Under the pieces are notes generated by a model that had not been told where the DNA came from, ran no database searches, and was given only the letters and a program-made list of their open reading frames with translations. The position numbers and the translations under genes are program-made. Source: Gadus chalcogrammus (taxonomy: Eukaryota; Chordata; Actinopteri; Gadiformes; Gadidae). Taken from it: 64,000 nucleotides of DNA. The stretch lies in NCBI RefSeq assembly GCF_026213295.1, contig NC_079426.1, positions 24,857,678-24,921,677 of the forward strand. Reading direction: 5' to 3'. Below are positions 1 through 34,067 of the stretch, piece after piece. How positions within the stretch are numbered: position 1 is the stretch's first letter; each line of letters begins with the position of its first letter.

Positions 1-321
1 TCCAGCTGCCATTTAGGGGACGCTGTTCGGGCCAAGTTTGATGAGGTGGAGCATTTAATTCGCCAAATTGGTAACATCTCAGAGATTCAGCCCTGTCTTG
101 ACATACAAAGAAACCAGTTACAGCTGCAGATCTCCTTCGGAATCCCGCGCAGGGAGATAGCAAGACGTTTTGGTGTGTCTTTGAAAACTCTCCATCGCAG
201 GATTGCACTGCGGTTAAGCCAGCCGACCCATCGAGATCGGCAGTCAAGCCAGCCGACCCAGTTTTTTGCTGTACCTGTTTATACTAGCCATTACGGTAAT
301 AGCGTCTCAGAACTAGTTTAA
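1..321 (+). pseudogene. HTH fragment resembling the N-terminus of fish integrase-like proteins (left arm copy)
   Basis: The frame is open from base 1 to a stop at 319-321. It reads a short acidic segment (AKFDEVEHLIRQIG) and then a helix-turn-helix-like stretch (GIPRREIARRFGVSLKTLHR). This pattern, a 'rREIArrfGVS.kTlhRRi' motif near the N-terminus, is seen in fish proteins that carry an integrase core domain, but no catalytic domain is present here. After about base 216 the sequence looks non-coding, although no stop has yet appeared. It could be a captured host exon or a transposon relic. Family assignment is from memory and weak. Confidence 0.4.
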
Positions 322-1576
322 AATAAAAGCATTCGTCGGGTACATACAAAAAGACAGTCAATAAAAGCAAATGCTATCAAAGGAAGTCGGCCGTTGTGAT
401 ATTTACTTTCAAAATAAAAGCCCACCAAACATTCCAATATGAGACATATTACATATGATTTTGGATTCGATTTAAAAGGAAACGCCCGTCCAGACTCATT
501 CCACGTCAGGGTCATAGTTCACAACCCCATAGTGATACCCAAGAAGTTTCAGGATATTCTGATGTGTAGTTTCAAATTAAAAGCCCACTAGATATTGAAA
601 TATGAGACTTATTACATCTTTTTTTGGTTTCAATTTAAAAGGAAACTCCCTGCTATTCCGGACTCATTCCACCTCAGGGTCATAGTTCACAACCCCATAG
701 TGATACCCAAGAAGTTTCAGGATATTCTGATTCGTAGTTTCAAATTAAAAGCCCACTAGATAAAGTGAAATGAGCATGGAATAAGAGGGCATTTTCTTTT
801 AAATTTAATCCAAATTCATACCTAAATCATATCTAATGTATCATTTTCTTTTAAATCGAATCCAAAATCATTTGTAATAAGTCTCATATTGGAATGTTTG
901 TTGGGCTTTTATTTTGTAACTCCATATCAGAATGTTCTGAAACTTCTTGGGTGACCCTATGGGGTTTTGAAGTATAACTCTGAAGTGAAATGAACATGGA
1001 ATAACAGGGCATTTTCTTTTAAATCGAATCCAAAATCATATATAATATGTCTCATATTGGAACGTTTGGTGGGCTTTTATTTTGAAAGTAAATATCACAA
1101 CGGCCGTACACTTCCTTTGATAGTATTTGCTTTTATTGACTGTCTTTTTGTATGTACCCTGTCCATGTATGTACCCGACGAATGCTTTTATTTTAATCTA
1201 GTTCTGAGACGCTATTACCGTAATGGCTAGTATAAACAGGTACAGCAAAAAACTGGGTCGGCTGGCTTGACTGCAGATCTCGATGGGTCGGCTGGCTTGA
1301 CCGCAGTGCAATCCTGCGATGGGGAGTTTTCAAAGACACACCAAAACGTCTTGCTATCTCCCTGCGCGGGATTCCGAAGGAGATCTGCAGCTGTAACTGG
1401 TCTCTTTTGCCGCTTTTCCACCGCACATGTAGCTCGACTCGACTCGACACGGTAGCAGCACGGGTCGTTTTCCACCGCAAATAGTACCTCCTGGACGTGG
1501 GCGGGGTCGGCAGCGCGAAAGGGCCGTGACGTATTTTTGTACGCGACGCAAACAACACCTACGCAACCCACACATG

Positions 1577-2813
1577 AGCTGTGTTCGAAATCGTTCCCTA
1601 TGCACTCGTTCCCTATTCCCTATATAGTGTACATGATATAGTGCACTATATAGGGAATAGGGAACGAGAAATCGGACACTACGGTGAACATTTCTAAACG
1701 TCATTTGCGTCAGTAAATGCGCCTGGTATTTGTGTGACGTGATGCGTCGACATCATCTAAACAAACCGGGCTGGAGGTTGTATTGATGTTGAATGTTACA
1801 TTTCCTTGTTCAAGTTTTTTTAAATTAATTTTGAATGATAAATATTCTATGTTAAATCCCAAATAAATTGTTGACATTTCTTAACACAAGCCGGAGACTC
1901 CATCATTAAGGCCGTTTCTCAATTCGCGTACTTGTGCGCTCGTGGACTCGTGAAACGTCATCAGTCGTTGCCCGAGCACTGTTCCAATTCGAAGCACGCA
2001 TCAAGCGAGTACTGTCGTAAAACCCGGAAGTGTTCTTGATGCGTGCTCGATCTCGCCATTTCACCGAGAGTTGGCTCGTGTGTGCTTGCAACCGCTACAA
2101 ATCCCAGGATGCATTTCGCACTCGCAGCAGTACGATGGCGGACAATATGGAGAAGACGCACAACTGTAGCTTAAGTTACTCTTAACTTATATATATATTT
2201 ATATTATATAATAATAATATATAAATATATACATATATATAAAGTCGTGTGTGTATAGCTTATACACATGAAAGGACACGCATATCTTTTCAATTTTTAT
2301 TCATTCAGAATATTTACATACTATTTGAAAATGAAAGAGGCTGGGATTTTGTTTTATATCATTTGTTTATATTGTTCAGTAGTATATGCCTAAATGAGGC
2401 CGTAGCGCAGTTAACGGACGAGCAGAGGTGGTGACGTCATCGAGTCCGCTGCTGTTCCAATCGCAGGTGCGTACTCGCGTGCTCGCAAGTCTGTGCTTGA
2501 AGTACAGACTTGCCAAGTACGTGCTTGCAAGTCATCGAGTCCGTAGTACGCGTGCTAGGAATTGAGAAACGGCCTAAATGTATTCGTTTTCGCGGTTATT
2601 CAGCTTCTTCTTCTCCCCTGGAAAAATACAACCGCATTGCATTGTGGTATACGGGAGTAACATGTAGGGAACATCGTATGTACCCTATTTTAAGTCCACT
2701 ATATAGTGCCCTATATAGTGGACCACTGAGAATTCGAAAACACCCTACAAAATGGCGTGCACCCTATTTAGTGCACTACATCCATGATAGGGAACGATTT
2801 CGAACACAGCTCC
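1577..2813. mobile_element. Inverted-ended MITE nested in the 1408-3909 element
   Basis: It begins AGCTGTGTTCGAAATCGTTC and ends with the inverse. Comparison with the intact host MITE at 37864 shows these bases are absent there, which proves insertion. Internal sequence contains inverted 'CCCTATATAGTG' blocks near both ends. A 153-bp relative with the same termini sits at 17081-17233. No clean target duplication was found. Confidence 0.7.
1910..2574. mobile_element. TAA-flanked MITE (copy 1), nested third level
   Basis: Termini are GGCCGTTTCTCAATTCGCGT and the inverse (ending ATTGAGAAACGGCC), flanked by TAA at 1907-1909 and 2575-2577. A 701-bp relative is at 31270-31970. The middle holds an AT-rich palindromic stretch (about 2185-2240). 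The 3-bp TAA duplication fits PIF/Harbinger. It sits inside 1577-2813, itself inside 1408-3909, itself inside the foldback arm. Confidence 0.8.
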
Positions 2814-2932
2814 GGACAGAACCCACATAACAACAATGGAGGACATCGATAACATTACTATTATTAGCTGGCATGTTGAAGAAGTGGAATATGTTGGCTG
2901 CGGCGCTGCTATGGCTGTTACCAGCATGGTTG

Positions 2933-3684
2933 TGTCACGTTAAAATTGTACTGGGGGCGAAAATTGTACCGGCCTACGTCATCGTTTGTTTACATCCTGA
3001 CAACCTGACAACCTGCCCGGCAACAGACGACGCGATGTAGAAAACATGTTTCCAAACGACGAAATAACATAATACAGATAGCGGATCGCTATCTGTATTA
3101 TGATAGATAGCGATAACACTTGTTTTTACTTTATATTTGTATTGTATTTAATTGTTTAATCGAAACAATAAAAAAAATTGCCCGCAAAACGGGCGATCGC
3201 GTCAAATGACGTTAAATCACGTAGGAAGGTTCTTGAACATTCTAGACTATGAAACCTGCTTAAAACACTCAGTTTACTAGCTAAATTCGATTAAACAATT
3301 CAATACAATATAAAGTAAAAACAAGTGTTGTCTAGCGATCCGTTATCTGTATTATGTTTCAAGAACCCTCCTACGTCATTTGACGCGATCGCCCGTTTCG
3401 CGGGCAAAACATTTGTCATTTGACGCGATCGCCCGTTTCGCGGGCAAATTCTTTTATTGTTTCGATTAAACAATTAAATACAATACAAATATAAAGTAAA
3501 AACAATTGTTATCGCTATCTATCATAATACAGATAGCGATCCGCTATCTGTATTATGTTATTTCGTCGTTTGGAAACATGTTTTCTGCATCGCGTCGTCT
3601 GTTGCCGGGCAGGTTGTCAGGATGTAAACAAACGATGACGTAGGCCGGTACAATTTTCACCCCCGGTACAATTTTAACGTGACA
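2933..3684. mobile_element. Near-palindromic MITE with TGTCAC termini (copy 1)
   Basis: Starts TGTCACGTTAAAATTGTAC and ends with the inverse, with GTTG at 2929-2932 and 3685-3688. The host MITE at 37864 has a single GTTG at this point. Much of the 752 bp is self-complementary, with repeated 'CAGATAGCGATCCGCTATCTG' type cores. A diverged relative is at 11517-12646. Confidence 0.75.
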
Positions 3685-3912
3685 GTTGCCATGTCGCTCT
3701 CGTGACTTCGTCACACTCTCTGGCCAATCAATGGCCGGCCGTCTGCCGACGTCACCTTTTAGCATCGGCTCAGCCGCTTGGAACCTAGAGCGAGGCGGTA
3801 CTAGAAAAAGCAGCCACTTCAGGTACCAGGTACCAAGTTTTCGCGGTGGAAACGCAAAAAATGCGAGTCGAGTCGGGTCGAGCTGGTACCATTCAGTGGA
3901 AAAGCGGCATTT

Positions 3913-4093
3913 GTATGTCAAGACAGGGCTGAATCTCTGAAATGTTACCAATTTGGCGAATTAAATGCTCCACCTCATCAAACTTGGCCCGAACAGCGTC
4001 CTCTAAATGGCAGCTGGATGCTTCCAAGTTTTCCCTTAGCTGAAGCAACCTCGTTAGAGCATAGTCATAGTCAACTGGAACATTACTGTCGAC
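3913..4093 (-). pseudogene. Second copy of the HTH/integrase-like N-terminal fragment (right arm)
   Basis: On the minus strand this is open through DSNVPVDYDYALTRLLQLRE and then the same AKFDEVEHLIRQIG segment as the left arm. The frame resumes on the far side of the MITE at 1407 and runs down to about 1330 with the GIPRREIARRFGVS motif. It therefore extends the coding fragment upstream of what the left arm shows. The codon pattern looks like real ancestral coding sequence, now broken by insertion. Confidence 0.4.
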
Positions 4094-4100
4094 AGTCAGC

Positions 4101-4944
4101 CAAATTAATTATGGCATTTATTGTGTTATTCCGTGTTTCTTCCATTTAGTTCCATCTAGTGCTTAAAAAAACCCACCTTCTCCTTCCCACATCCATGTCA
4201 TACGTCTGCATATGACATGCCAGGTGATGCCATCAGAGATCTTGTTACATGGCTAATTTGCATTGCTTTACCTCGTCTTACCAGCGCAAGGACCAAAGTG
4301 TCACGGAAAAGCTAAATGACTAAGCTAATCGAATAGCGAAAAGGAAAAGCAGCGGGGAAATGGAAATGCAAATGCCAAGGAAATCGCCCATTTAAATGCC
4401 TGATTAAAATCTGTGTTCTTAATTCAATTTGTGAATCCAGTTATTTATTTCTCTTTTTAAACTGCATTTTCAAATCGATATTTTAATTGCATCATTTATT
4501 TATGAATTCATTAATGTATTTATTGACTTTTGTTTTTTGTAAATCCCTTTTTAATTTGAGCTACTTATTGATGGATTAATATTTAATTTGTAAATATTTT
4601 TTTTTAATTCCTCTTTCATTGCCCATCAAATAATGAATTACTTTATTATTGAGTCTATTTCTTTTACTATTTCCGTGACAATTGTGGTCCTCCATATCGA
4701 AGTTGCTGGAGGTAGGATTTGAGAGTTGTAAAAACAGCGTGTAAGAGAACAAAATGAATCTGAAGGGCAATATACAAATAAGTGAAGTAAAATAAAATGT
4801 AAGACATTTTTACAAACATTGTGGTAATGTTCACACCCACTAACGCACACATGAATGATAACGCATTTCCAACCCAAATGTTTTGTGCTGAAGGCTCCAT
4901 TAGGAACAAAACACCAGGGGATTGAATGGGGCGGAGCAGTCTTA
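4101..4944. other. Intergenic AT-rich stretch, nothing recognised
   Basis: No coding pattern, inverted ends or tandem repeat stands out. It lies between two foldback elements. Confidence 0.6.
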
Positions 4945-5489
4945 AGGTACGGCCACACCAACCGCGTTGCTCGCGTTAGGGGCGTTGAAAATCGGCATTT
5001 TTGCATAGGGAACCATTGGTCTAGGCGCGGTACACGCGTTGAAGCGTTGAAGCGTTGCGTTGGGGGCGCTAGGCGCGGCAGTTGCACGTAATTACGCACG
5101 TAAACGCAGTAACGCGCCCAACGCACCAACGCCCGGAGTTCAGAAAATTGAACTTTCAACGCTCCAACGCGTGACGCTTAGCCGCGGTAGCCAATCAGCG
5201 TGGAGCTTGACCCGACGTCACTGGCAGAGAGTAGTGAGCTTGCACAGAAGCATACGGCCGACATCTTTCTTTTTTCTTCTGGGTGGAAATAGTAACATAG
5301 TTACGCCATTAAATGCGTTTATGGAAACATTTCTAGCGAGAAATGTGCATTTTACTTTCATAATGTTCGCTCGGTGAATGTGAAGGATGTTTGGTTTGAT
5401 AGTTATGACGAAGAGGGAACGCTCCGTTCACTTGCATGGACATGGACTCAATAGCTGCGTTGGCGCGTTGACGCGTTGGAAGCGCCTAA

Positions 5490-6106
5490 AGGCTGGTTTA
5501 TGCTCGGTTACGTAAGCGTAAGCGCAAGCGCAAGAGGCCCTTGCGCGCCCTTGCGCCCCCCTTGCGCGACTTCTCACGTCTTGCGTGCGTCGGGTGATTT
5601 TTCTAGACTTGCGTCATTTTTTACGTAAGCTTTTACGCGAGCCGCCCAGCCTGCAAGGCTGTGATTGGTTTGCTGGTCTGGTTACTACTTCCTGTCTGGA
5701 GTATCACCCGGCAGGCTCATATACAAAAGCATTAACCTGAAGTGAAGTTAACTTTGCTGCCAACACATTATGTCGTTTTAAAATGTAGAGAGATATGCAC
5801 ATTTATACAACCCCAATGATCAACAACTTCATCACCCCTGTTCCTCTGTCTGTTGCCATCATTCACTGTGTATGGGGAGAACACGATCTGGCACATAAAC
5901 AAACCAACGACTCCCACAGACAAAGACGTCATTCTCGAGGTCTTCTTCAACGAAAAACTTTCCTCCACATATTACTCCACCTACTGTTCTGGCGGTAAAT
6001 TGCTTAAGCAACACGCGCAACACGCGCAACCTAAAAGGGAGCATGAATTGCTTTGAGTAAATTTTGCGCAACAACGTAACACCAACGCTGAAGCATGCAG
6101 CCGCCT
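5490..6106. mobile_element. TAA-flanked MITE, first of a tandem pair
   Basis: It begins AGGCTGGTTTATGCTCGGTT and ends GAAGCATGCAGCCGCCT, imperfect inverted ends. TAA lies at 5487-5489 and 6107-6109. It starts with a stretch rich in TTGCGC/GCGCAA repeats. Confidence 0.7.
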
Positions 6107-6109
6107 TAA

Positions 6110-6714
6110 AGGCTGGTTTATGCTCGGTTACGTAAGCGTAAGCGCAAGCGCAAGAGGCCCTTGCGCGCCCTTGCCCCCCTTGCGCGACTTCTCACGTCTT
6201 GCGTGCGTCGGGCGATTTTTCTAGACTTGCGTCATTTTTTACGTAAGCTTTTACGCGAGCCGCCCAGCCTGCAAGGCTGTGATTGGTTTGCTGGTCTGGT
6301 TACTACTTCCTGTCTGGAGTATCACCCGGCAGGCTCATATACAAAAGCATTAACCTGAAGTGAAGTTAACTTTGCTGCCAACACATTATGTCGTTTTAAA
6401 ATGTAGAGAGATATGCACATTTATACAACCCCAATGATCAACAACTTCATCACCCCTGTTCCTCTGTCTGTTGCCATCATTCACTGTGTATGGGGAGAAC
6501 ACGATCTGGCACATAAACAAACCAACGACTCCCACAGACAAAGACGTCATTCTCGAGGTCGTCTTCAACGAAAAACTTTCCTCCACATATTACTCCACCT
6601 ACTGTTCTGGCGGTAAATTGCTTGGCAACACGCGCAACCTAAAAGGGAGCATGAATTGCTTTGAGTAAATTTTGCGCAACAACGTAACACCAACGCTGAA
6701 GCATGCAGCCGCCT
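6110..6714. mobile_element. TAA-flanked MITE, second of a tandem pair
   Basis: Nearly identical to 5490-6106 apart from small indels, in the same orientation. It shares TAA 6107-6109 with the first copy and has TAA at 6715-6717 on its right. Confidence 0.7.
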
Positions 6715-7264
6715 TAACCTGACGCTTGACCAGTGTGTGGTGGTTCAACGCTCCAACGCGTCAACGCGCCAACGCAGCTAGATGAGTCCATTGTCCATGC
6801 AAGTGAACGGAGCGTTCCCTCTTCGTCATAACTATCAAACCAAACATCCTTCACATTCACTGAGCGAACATTATGAAAGTAAAATGCACATTTCTCGCTA
6901 GAAATGTTTCCATAAACGCATTTAATGGCGTAACTATGTTACTATTTCCACCCAGAAGAAAAAAGAAAGATGTCGGCCGTATGCTTCTGTGCAAGCTCAC
7001 TACTCTCTGCCAGTGACGTCAGGTCAAGCTCCACGCTGATTGGCTACCGCGGCTAAGCGTCACGCGTTGGAGCGTTGAAAGTTCAATTTTCTGAACTCCG
7101 GGCGTTGGGCGCGTTACTGCGTTTACGTGCGTAATTACGTGCAACTGCCGCGCCCAACGCAACGCTTCAACGCGTGTACCGCGCCTAGACCAATGGTTCC
7201 CTATGCAAAAATGCCGATTTTCAACGCCCCTAACGCGAGCAACGCGGTTGGTGTGGCCGTACCT

Positions 7265-7640
7265 TTAGCGTGTCATGGCACTTCCATCAGCAAAACCTTT
7301 TTACTTTTCATCTAGGTTGTGTATTTAATAAATGTTCATGTTGGTCATCTGTTGGATAAACAAAACCGACCCACTGTGTACTAAATCTAAATGTATTTTA
7401 ATTTCCCAGAATGCCTATCGCCGCAGTGGGATGATGTTCCTTGCCTGCTGAGGATTCCTAGTATTTAAACAGCTTCTGCTTACATTCTTTGGTACATTAA
7501 AATAACATTTTAATTATTATTGGTCCAGCCATTGATTAAAATGCTACTTCATATTAACTGACATTATCGGCAAGATTTTGTTCAAATTGTATGATCATAA
7601 TTGTAAAACTAAACATTCATACACAGTACAAGACAATTTG
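7265..7640. other. Short intergenic spacer before the cdc5l 3' end
   Basis: AT-rich sequence with no recognised feature. Confidence 0.5.
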
Positions 7641-7652
7641 TCAAAAAGTAAC

Positions 7653-7658
7653 TTTATT
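7653..7658 (-). terminator. cdc5l: Candidate cdc5l polyadenylation signal
   Basis: TTTATT on the plus strand reads AATAAA in the cdc5l sense, about 420 bases past the stop codon. It is the first canonical signal seen downstream. Confidence 0.55.
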
Positions 7659-8080
7659 ATCACTAGTACAGAATCCAATACCTCGACTGAGCATGCTCAC
7701 AAAGCCTTGGATATCACTCGACAAATTACATTAGCGGCCACACACAGGTTCTAAACAGTCAGAAGATGCATGTTACAGGAGCAAGAAATGTTGTCCCCAT
7801 TGTTACTGTGAAGTTAGATGAGCAGTAAGAATGTCTGTATAAAGGCCACTGTCATATCGTTAGCTGAGGCCCAGTTATATAGACAAAATACCTGGACTCA
7901 AACACCAAGCCCAAGCAGGGTTTCCAGATTTCCCAACCAATCTGGCAACACTGCACCCAAATGACTTGAACTGTGCTGGAATGTGTGTAAAGGTAAAGCA
8001 TGTTCTAGATCTGATACTAGATAGAATCAGCCCAAAGGTCACGTGTCGAGCCCGACACCAAAATGTGGGAGCGGGCCGAG

Positions 8081-30809
<22,729 letters not shown>

Positions 30810-30970
30810 CTTGGCGGCGTGTTGTTCTCTTTCTTTAGGAACAATCCGTTATTTATCTTCAGATCAACACTTATTTTAAACGATCCGCGATCATAACATG
30901 AAGTACACCGACCAAGAACTAATGACGAAGTAACAAACGTGTTCCGACCGGAAATCTCCAACCGGAAATT
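30810..30970 (-). promoter_or_regulatory. cdc5l: cdc5l 5' region with two ETS-type motifs
   Basis: CCGGAA occurs at 30948-30953 and 30962-30967, 14 bases apart, about 140-160 bases upstream of the start codon. Paired GABP/ETS sites are common in TATA-less promoters of essential nuclear genes. There is no TATA box at a plausible distance. Whether a 5' intron exists cannot be seen. Confidence 0.45.
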
Positions 30971-31034
30971 ATGTCATGAAGTTGAAAGTTCAAAAGCTTT
31001 ATTTGTCCAACGTGTTGCCATATTAGAAAATTGC

Positions 31035-31269
31035 CTTTGATTGAAGGCAGTCTGTTCTTCAAAAGATTATGCAAAACGCTTTGCAAAAGATTTTGAAAAA
31101 CGTTTTGAAAAAGATTTAGCAAAACGTTTTACAAAACATTTAGCAAACATCAGCCAATCGCGTCTGGGCGGGAACTACGTCACTTTCTCGTCAGACCAGC
31201 TGATCATCCACGACCTAGCTTGGTACTTGCTTTTCTATGCCTAGCATTGTGCCAGGTTTGACGTATATA
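31035..31269. repeat. Dispersed repeat with GCAAAACG motifs, split by a MITE
   Basis: The reverse complement recurs, diverged, at 38676-38930. It includes runs of AAAACGCTTTGCAAAAG and the block GACCAGCTGATCATCCACGA. Its other side, beginning GTGAAAATGGCGGAGAAGAC, resumes at 31974, beyond the MITE at 31270-31970. Confidence 0.7.
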
Positions 31270-31970
31270 AGCCGTTTCTCAATTCGCGTACTTGTGCGTG
31301 CTCGTGTGCTCGTGGACTCGTGAAACGTCATCAGTCGTTGCCCGAGCACTGTTCCAATTCGAAGCACGCATCAAGCGAGTACTGTCGTAAAACCCGGAAG
31401 TGTTCTTGATGCGTGCTCGATATCGCCGTTTCACCGAGCATGCATCGGAGGTGGCTCGTGTGTGCTTGCAATCGCTATAAATCCCAGGATGCATTTCGCA
31501 CTGGCACCAGTACAATGGCGGACAATATGGAGAAGATGTACAACTGTAGCTTAAGTTACTCTTAACTTATATATATATTTATATAATATACTAATAATAA
31601 TATAAGATAATATATAAATATATATATATATAAAGTTGTGTGTGTATAGCTTATACACATGAAAGGACACGCATATCTTTTCAATTTTTATTCATTCAGA
31701 ATATTTACATACTAGGCTATTTGAAAATGAAAGAGGCTGGGATTTTGTTTTATATCATTTGTTTATATTGTTCAGTAGTATATGCCTAAATGAGGCCGTA
31801 GCGCAGTTAACGGACGAGCAGAGGTGGTGACGTCATCGAGTCTGCTGCTGTTCCAATTGCAGGTACGTACTCGCGTGCTCGCAAGTATGTGCTTGAAGTA
31901 CAGACTTGCCAAGTACGTGCTTGCAAGTCATCGAGTCCGTAGTACGCGTGCTACGAATTGAGAAACGGCC
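31270..31970. mobile_element. ATA-flanked MITE, copy 2 of the 1910-2574 family
   Basis: Ends match 1910-2574 (CCGTTTCTCAATTCGCGTAC / ATTGAGAAACGGCC). ATA at 31267-31269 and 31971-31973. The uninterrupted relative at 38676-38930 confirms the insertion point. Confidence 0.8.
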
Positions 31971-32735
31971 ATAGTAATATTGTGAAAATGGCGGAGAAGA
32001 CGGTCCCGCAGCAGCTCTAGATGAGCGGGACTCTCTAAATCGACGCCACTTCGCCCTTGGGCGGGACTTTAGGCTACGTCACTCGGTGTGTGCATGTGTG
32101 CGCGTAGCCGTTTGTCTCAGGGATCTGTGCACGAACTCCCTTGCACTACACAGGATTACGAGCGTTTGTGTCGTACGCGATGGAGGGTGGGTGACATTCC
32201 TACAGTCTGTGATGATAGGCTATATTTCTATCAATGACTTACTATTACTAGCGATTAACATGACGAAACAACACGAACTAAGCTAACATTAGACTATAGC
32301 CATACCAGATAACGCCATACCAGCTAACCCTAACTATTTCTATTAAACTCTGAACCATTTTGCAACAGGCAACTGTGTGTTGGTGTGTGTGTCTTATTGC
32401 TTCCCACGTCTGCGTCTACAGCTTTCCCACTCCTGGCTAATAGTTTCAGCTTTTGTACTGTATATCAGAAATGATCACCCTGTACCACACTGCTGACTTG
32501 TTGATGTTTTGTGAGCACTCACGCATTTCTCTAGGTATCTTAAGTTTCCTACTGGAGTCATCAAAACTTTGGACTTCGTTATTGTAAGAAATATTGTGTT
32601 GCAAAAACACTTTGTGTCTTACCCTTACCTTCCTACCCTAACCTTAACCCCAGTAACATTTCTTCATCATAAACTACAAGTTACGCAAAATGGCATACAA
32701 ACATCCAGTCAAATATGAAAGAAAAAAGCTAGCTT

Positions 32736-32806
32736 CATTAAGGAATCGAACCCCTTATCCCCGCGTTATTGAGTTGTTCTCTGACCACTAACCCATCAGG
32801 TCTTAG
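32736..32806 (-). repeat. tRNA-like segment (SINE head or tRNA relic)
   Basis: On the minus strand it has an A-box-like TGGGTTAGTGGTCAGAG and a B-box-like GGTTCGATTCC at tRNA-like spacing. A second B-box-like copy is split by the LINE (GAATC at 32959 and GAACCCCC at 33451). It does not fold to an obviously complete tRNA. Confidence 0.5.
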
Positions 32807-32963
32807 TACATGCGATTCAAGAGTTAACCACTTGACAATCTTTAAACTTCGGTTGCCTAGAAATTGTAAAGACAGTGATGTGTGTACATTGTGCGAGAAT
32901 CCGTCACACGCGATGTGTGTGCAGTCCAAAATGAAAGAAAAAACCTTGCATCACTAGGGAATC

Positions 32964-33445
32964 CCCTCCATCTCAGACATTTACACCACTCGTTGCATCC
33001 GCAAGGCAACCAGCATTGTGGATGACTCCTCCCACCCCTCACACACATTTTTCTCCCCCCTTCCGTCTGGCAGCAGGTACCGGAGCATCCGGTCCGCCAC
33101 AACCAGACTACAGTACAGCTTCTTCCCCCAGGCCATCCGACTCCTCAACTCTAAGGGACTGATCTGATCATCTCTGTTGCCCTTGGTTTATGCACTATTG
33201 TTTTATATTCATATTTATTATATTCATATTTATATTCCCGCACTACTCAGACACGTAGTCATATTTATATTTATATTCCCGCACTACAAATTCCACACAG
33301 TAACTTTACTGGTTTGCAGTTATGTAGCATGTTGTTGTTGATGTTGTTATTATTGTCGCTCTATGTTGCACCTTATGTTCTTGGGAAACACTATTTCATC
33401 TCACTGTATACTGTGTATATGGCTGAAATGACAATAAATTATCTT
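32964..33445 (+). mobile_element. 5'-truncated LINE (3' end only)
   Basis: The frame encodes the tail of a fish non-LTR retrotransposon protein (CIRKATSIVDDSSHPSHTFF, then RYRSIRSATTRLQYSFFPQA). The 3' end reads GACAATAAATTATCTT. The target duplication GAATC is at 32959-32963 and 33446-33450. Clade not certain. Confidence 0.8.
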
Positions 33446-33735
33446 GAATCGAACCCCCAATCATCAGTTGGTCGTTGGTAACTGTAAACAAAGAGATCGC
33501 ATTTTGTTTAACTGCTAACTAACAAACGGGTTTATGCGTTCACAGAACAAAGATTATGGAAATAAAAGACCACTTTTCCATCAGAAAAATCATCAGAACC
33601 GTTATTACCAACCCATAGACGCCAAAACCTTTCTCACATGCACACCCATCGCGAGTGACGGCTACGCGCACACATACCCATAGCGAGTGACGTAGGACGT
33701 AAAGTCCCGCCCAGGTCGAAGTGGCGTCGATTTGA

Positions 33736-34065
33736 ATCCCATTACTTGGCTCGCTTCAAAATCTCAGCCCTAACCCTCGCTGTTGCACGTTCACGCGCCG
33801 TGGAGCCATGTCCCAATACCAGTTTAAAGGTAGCTTAAGGGGTAGGGGGAGGGCTAACATCCCCTCAAAATTTAGATTTTCGATGGGCACACTCAAAGCG
33901 CTTCAGTTCTGACTTGCTCCCACAATACCTTGCGAGAAAACGGAAAATCAAGAAATATCCTAGACAAGATGGAGGGCGAAAAGATGCGACAGGATTGGGA
34001 AAACACAAATGTAAGTGTTTTCTCTGTAATTAACTAGTAATTATTTTATTAATTATACTCTGCAG
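33736..34065 (+). other. Spacer with a short possible exon
   Basis: An ATG at 33969 opens MEGEKMRQDWENTN before GTAAGTG. A matching acceptor and short frame to TGA lie at about 34498-34540. Could be a relic of a transposon gene; no family recognised. Confidence 0.25.
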
Positions 34066-34067
34066 CA

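Larger units (their letters stand above)
1408..3909. mobile_element. PIF/Harbinger-type MITE, exploded by two nested insertions
   Basis: The ends are inverted (TGCCGCTTTTCCACCGCA at the left, a matching TGGAAAAGCGGCA at the right), with TTT at 1405-1407 and 3910-3912. An uninterrupted relative of 538 bp lies at 37864-38401. Compared with it, this copy carries foreign DNA at 1577-2813 and 2933-3684. The remaining pieces (1408-1576, 2814-2932, 3685-3909) add up to about 513 bp. The 3-bp duplication is TTT here and TTA in the intact copy, which fits the 3-bp targets of PIF/Harbinger elements. Confidence 0.8.
1..4100. mobile_element. Large foldback element, right arm split by a later MITE
   Basis: Bases 1-565 are the reverse complement of about 965-1407 continued at 3913-4024, so the two arms once formed one long palindrome whose left arm runs off the window edge. 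The right arm is interrupted at 1408-3909 by a separate MITE with a 3-bp TTT duplication. Between the arms lie partly repeated AT-rich segments (513-562 recurs at 681-730). Both arms carry the same HTH-like coding fragment. Superfamily not assignable from what is visible. Confidence 0.75.
4945..7264. mobile_element. Foldback element with ~545-bp inverted arms
   Basis: Arms 4945-5483 and 6716-7264 are near-perfect reverse complements beginning AGGTACGGCCACACCAACCG, flanked by TTA at 4942-4944 and 7265-7267. The outer part of each arm is built from 'GCGTTGNNGCGTTG' type short repeats. Between the arms lies a tandem pair of a second element (5490-6714). The 3-bp TTA target fits PIF/Harbinger. 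No transposase is visible. Confidence 0.8.
32038..33735. mobile_element. Inverted-ended unit containing tRNA-like repeats and a LINE tail
   Basis: The left end AATCGACGCCACTTCGCCC and about 70 following bases pair with the right end 33640-33735. No target duplication was found. Inside are tRNA-like segments and the LINE at 32964-33445. Confidence 0.55.
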
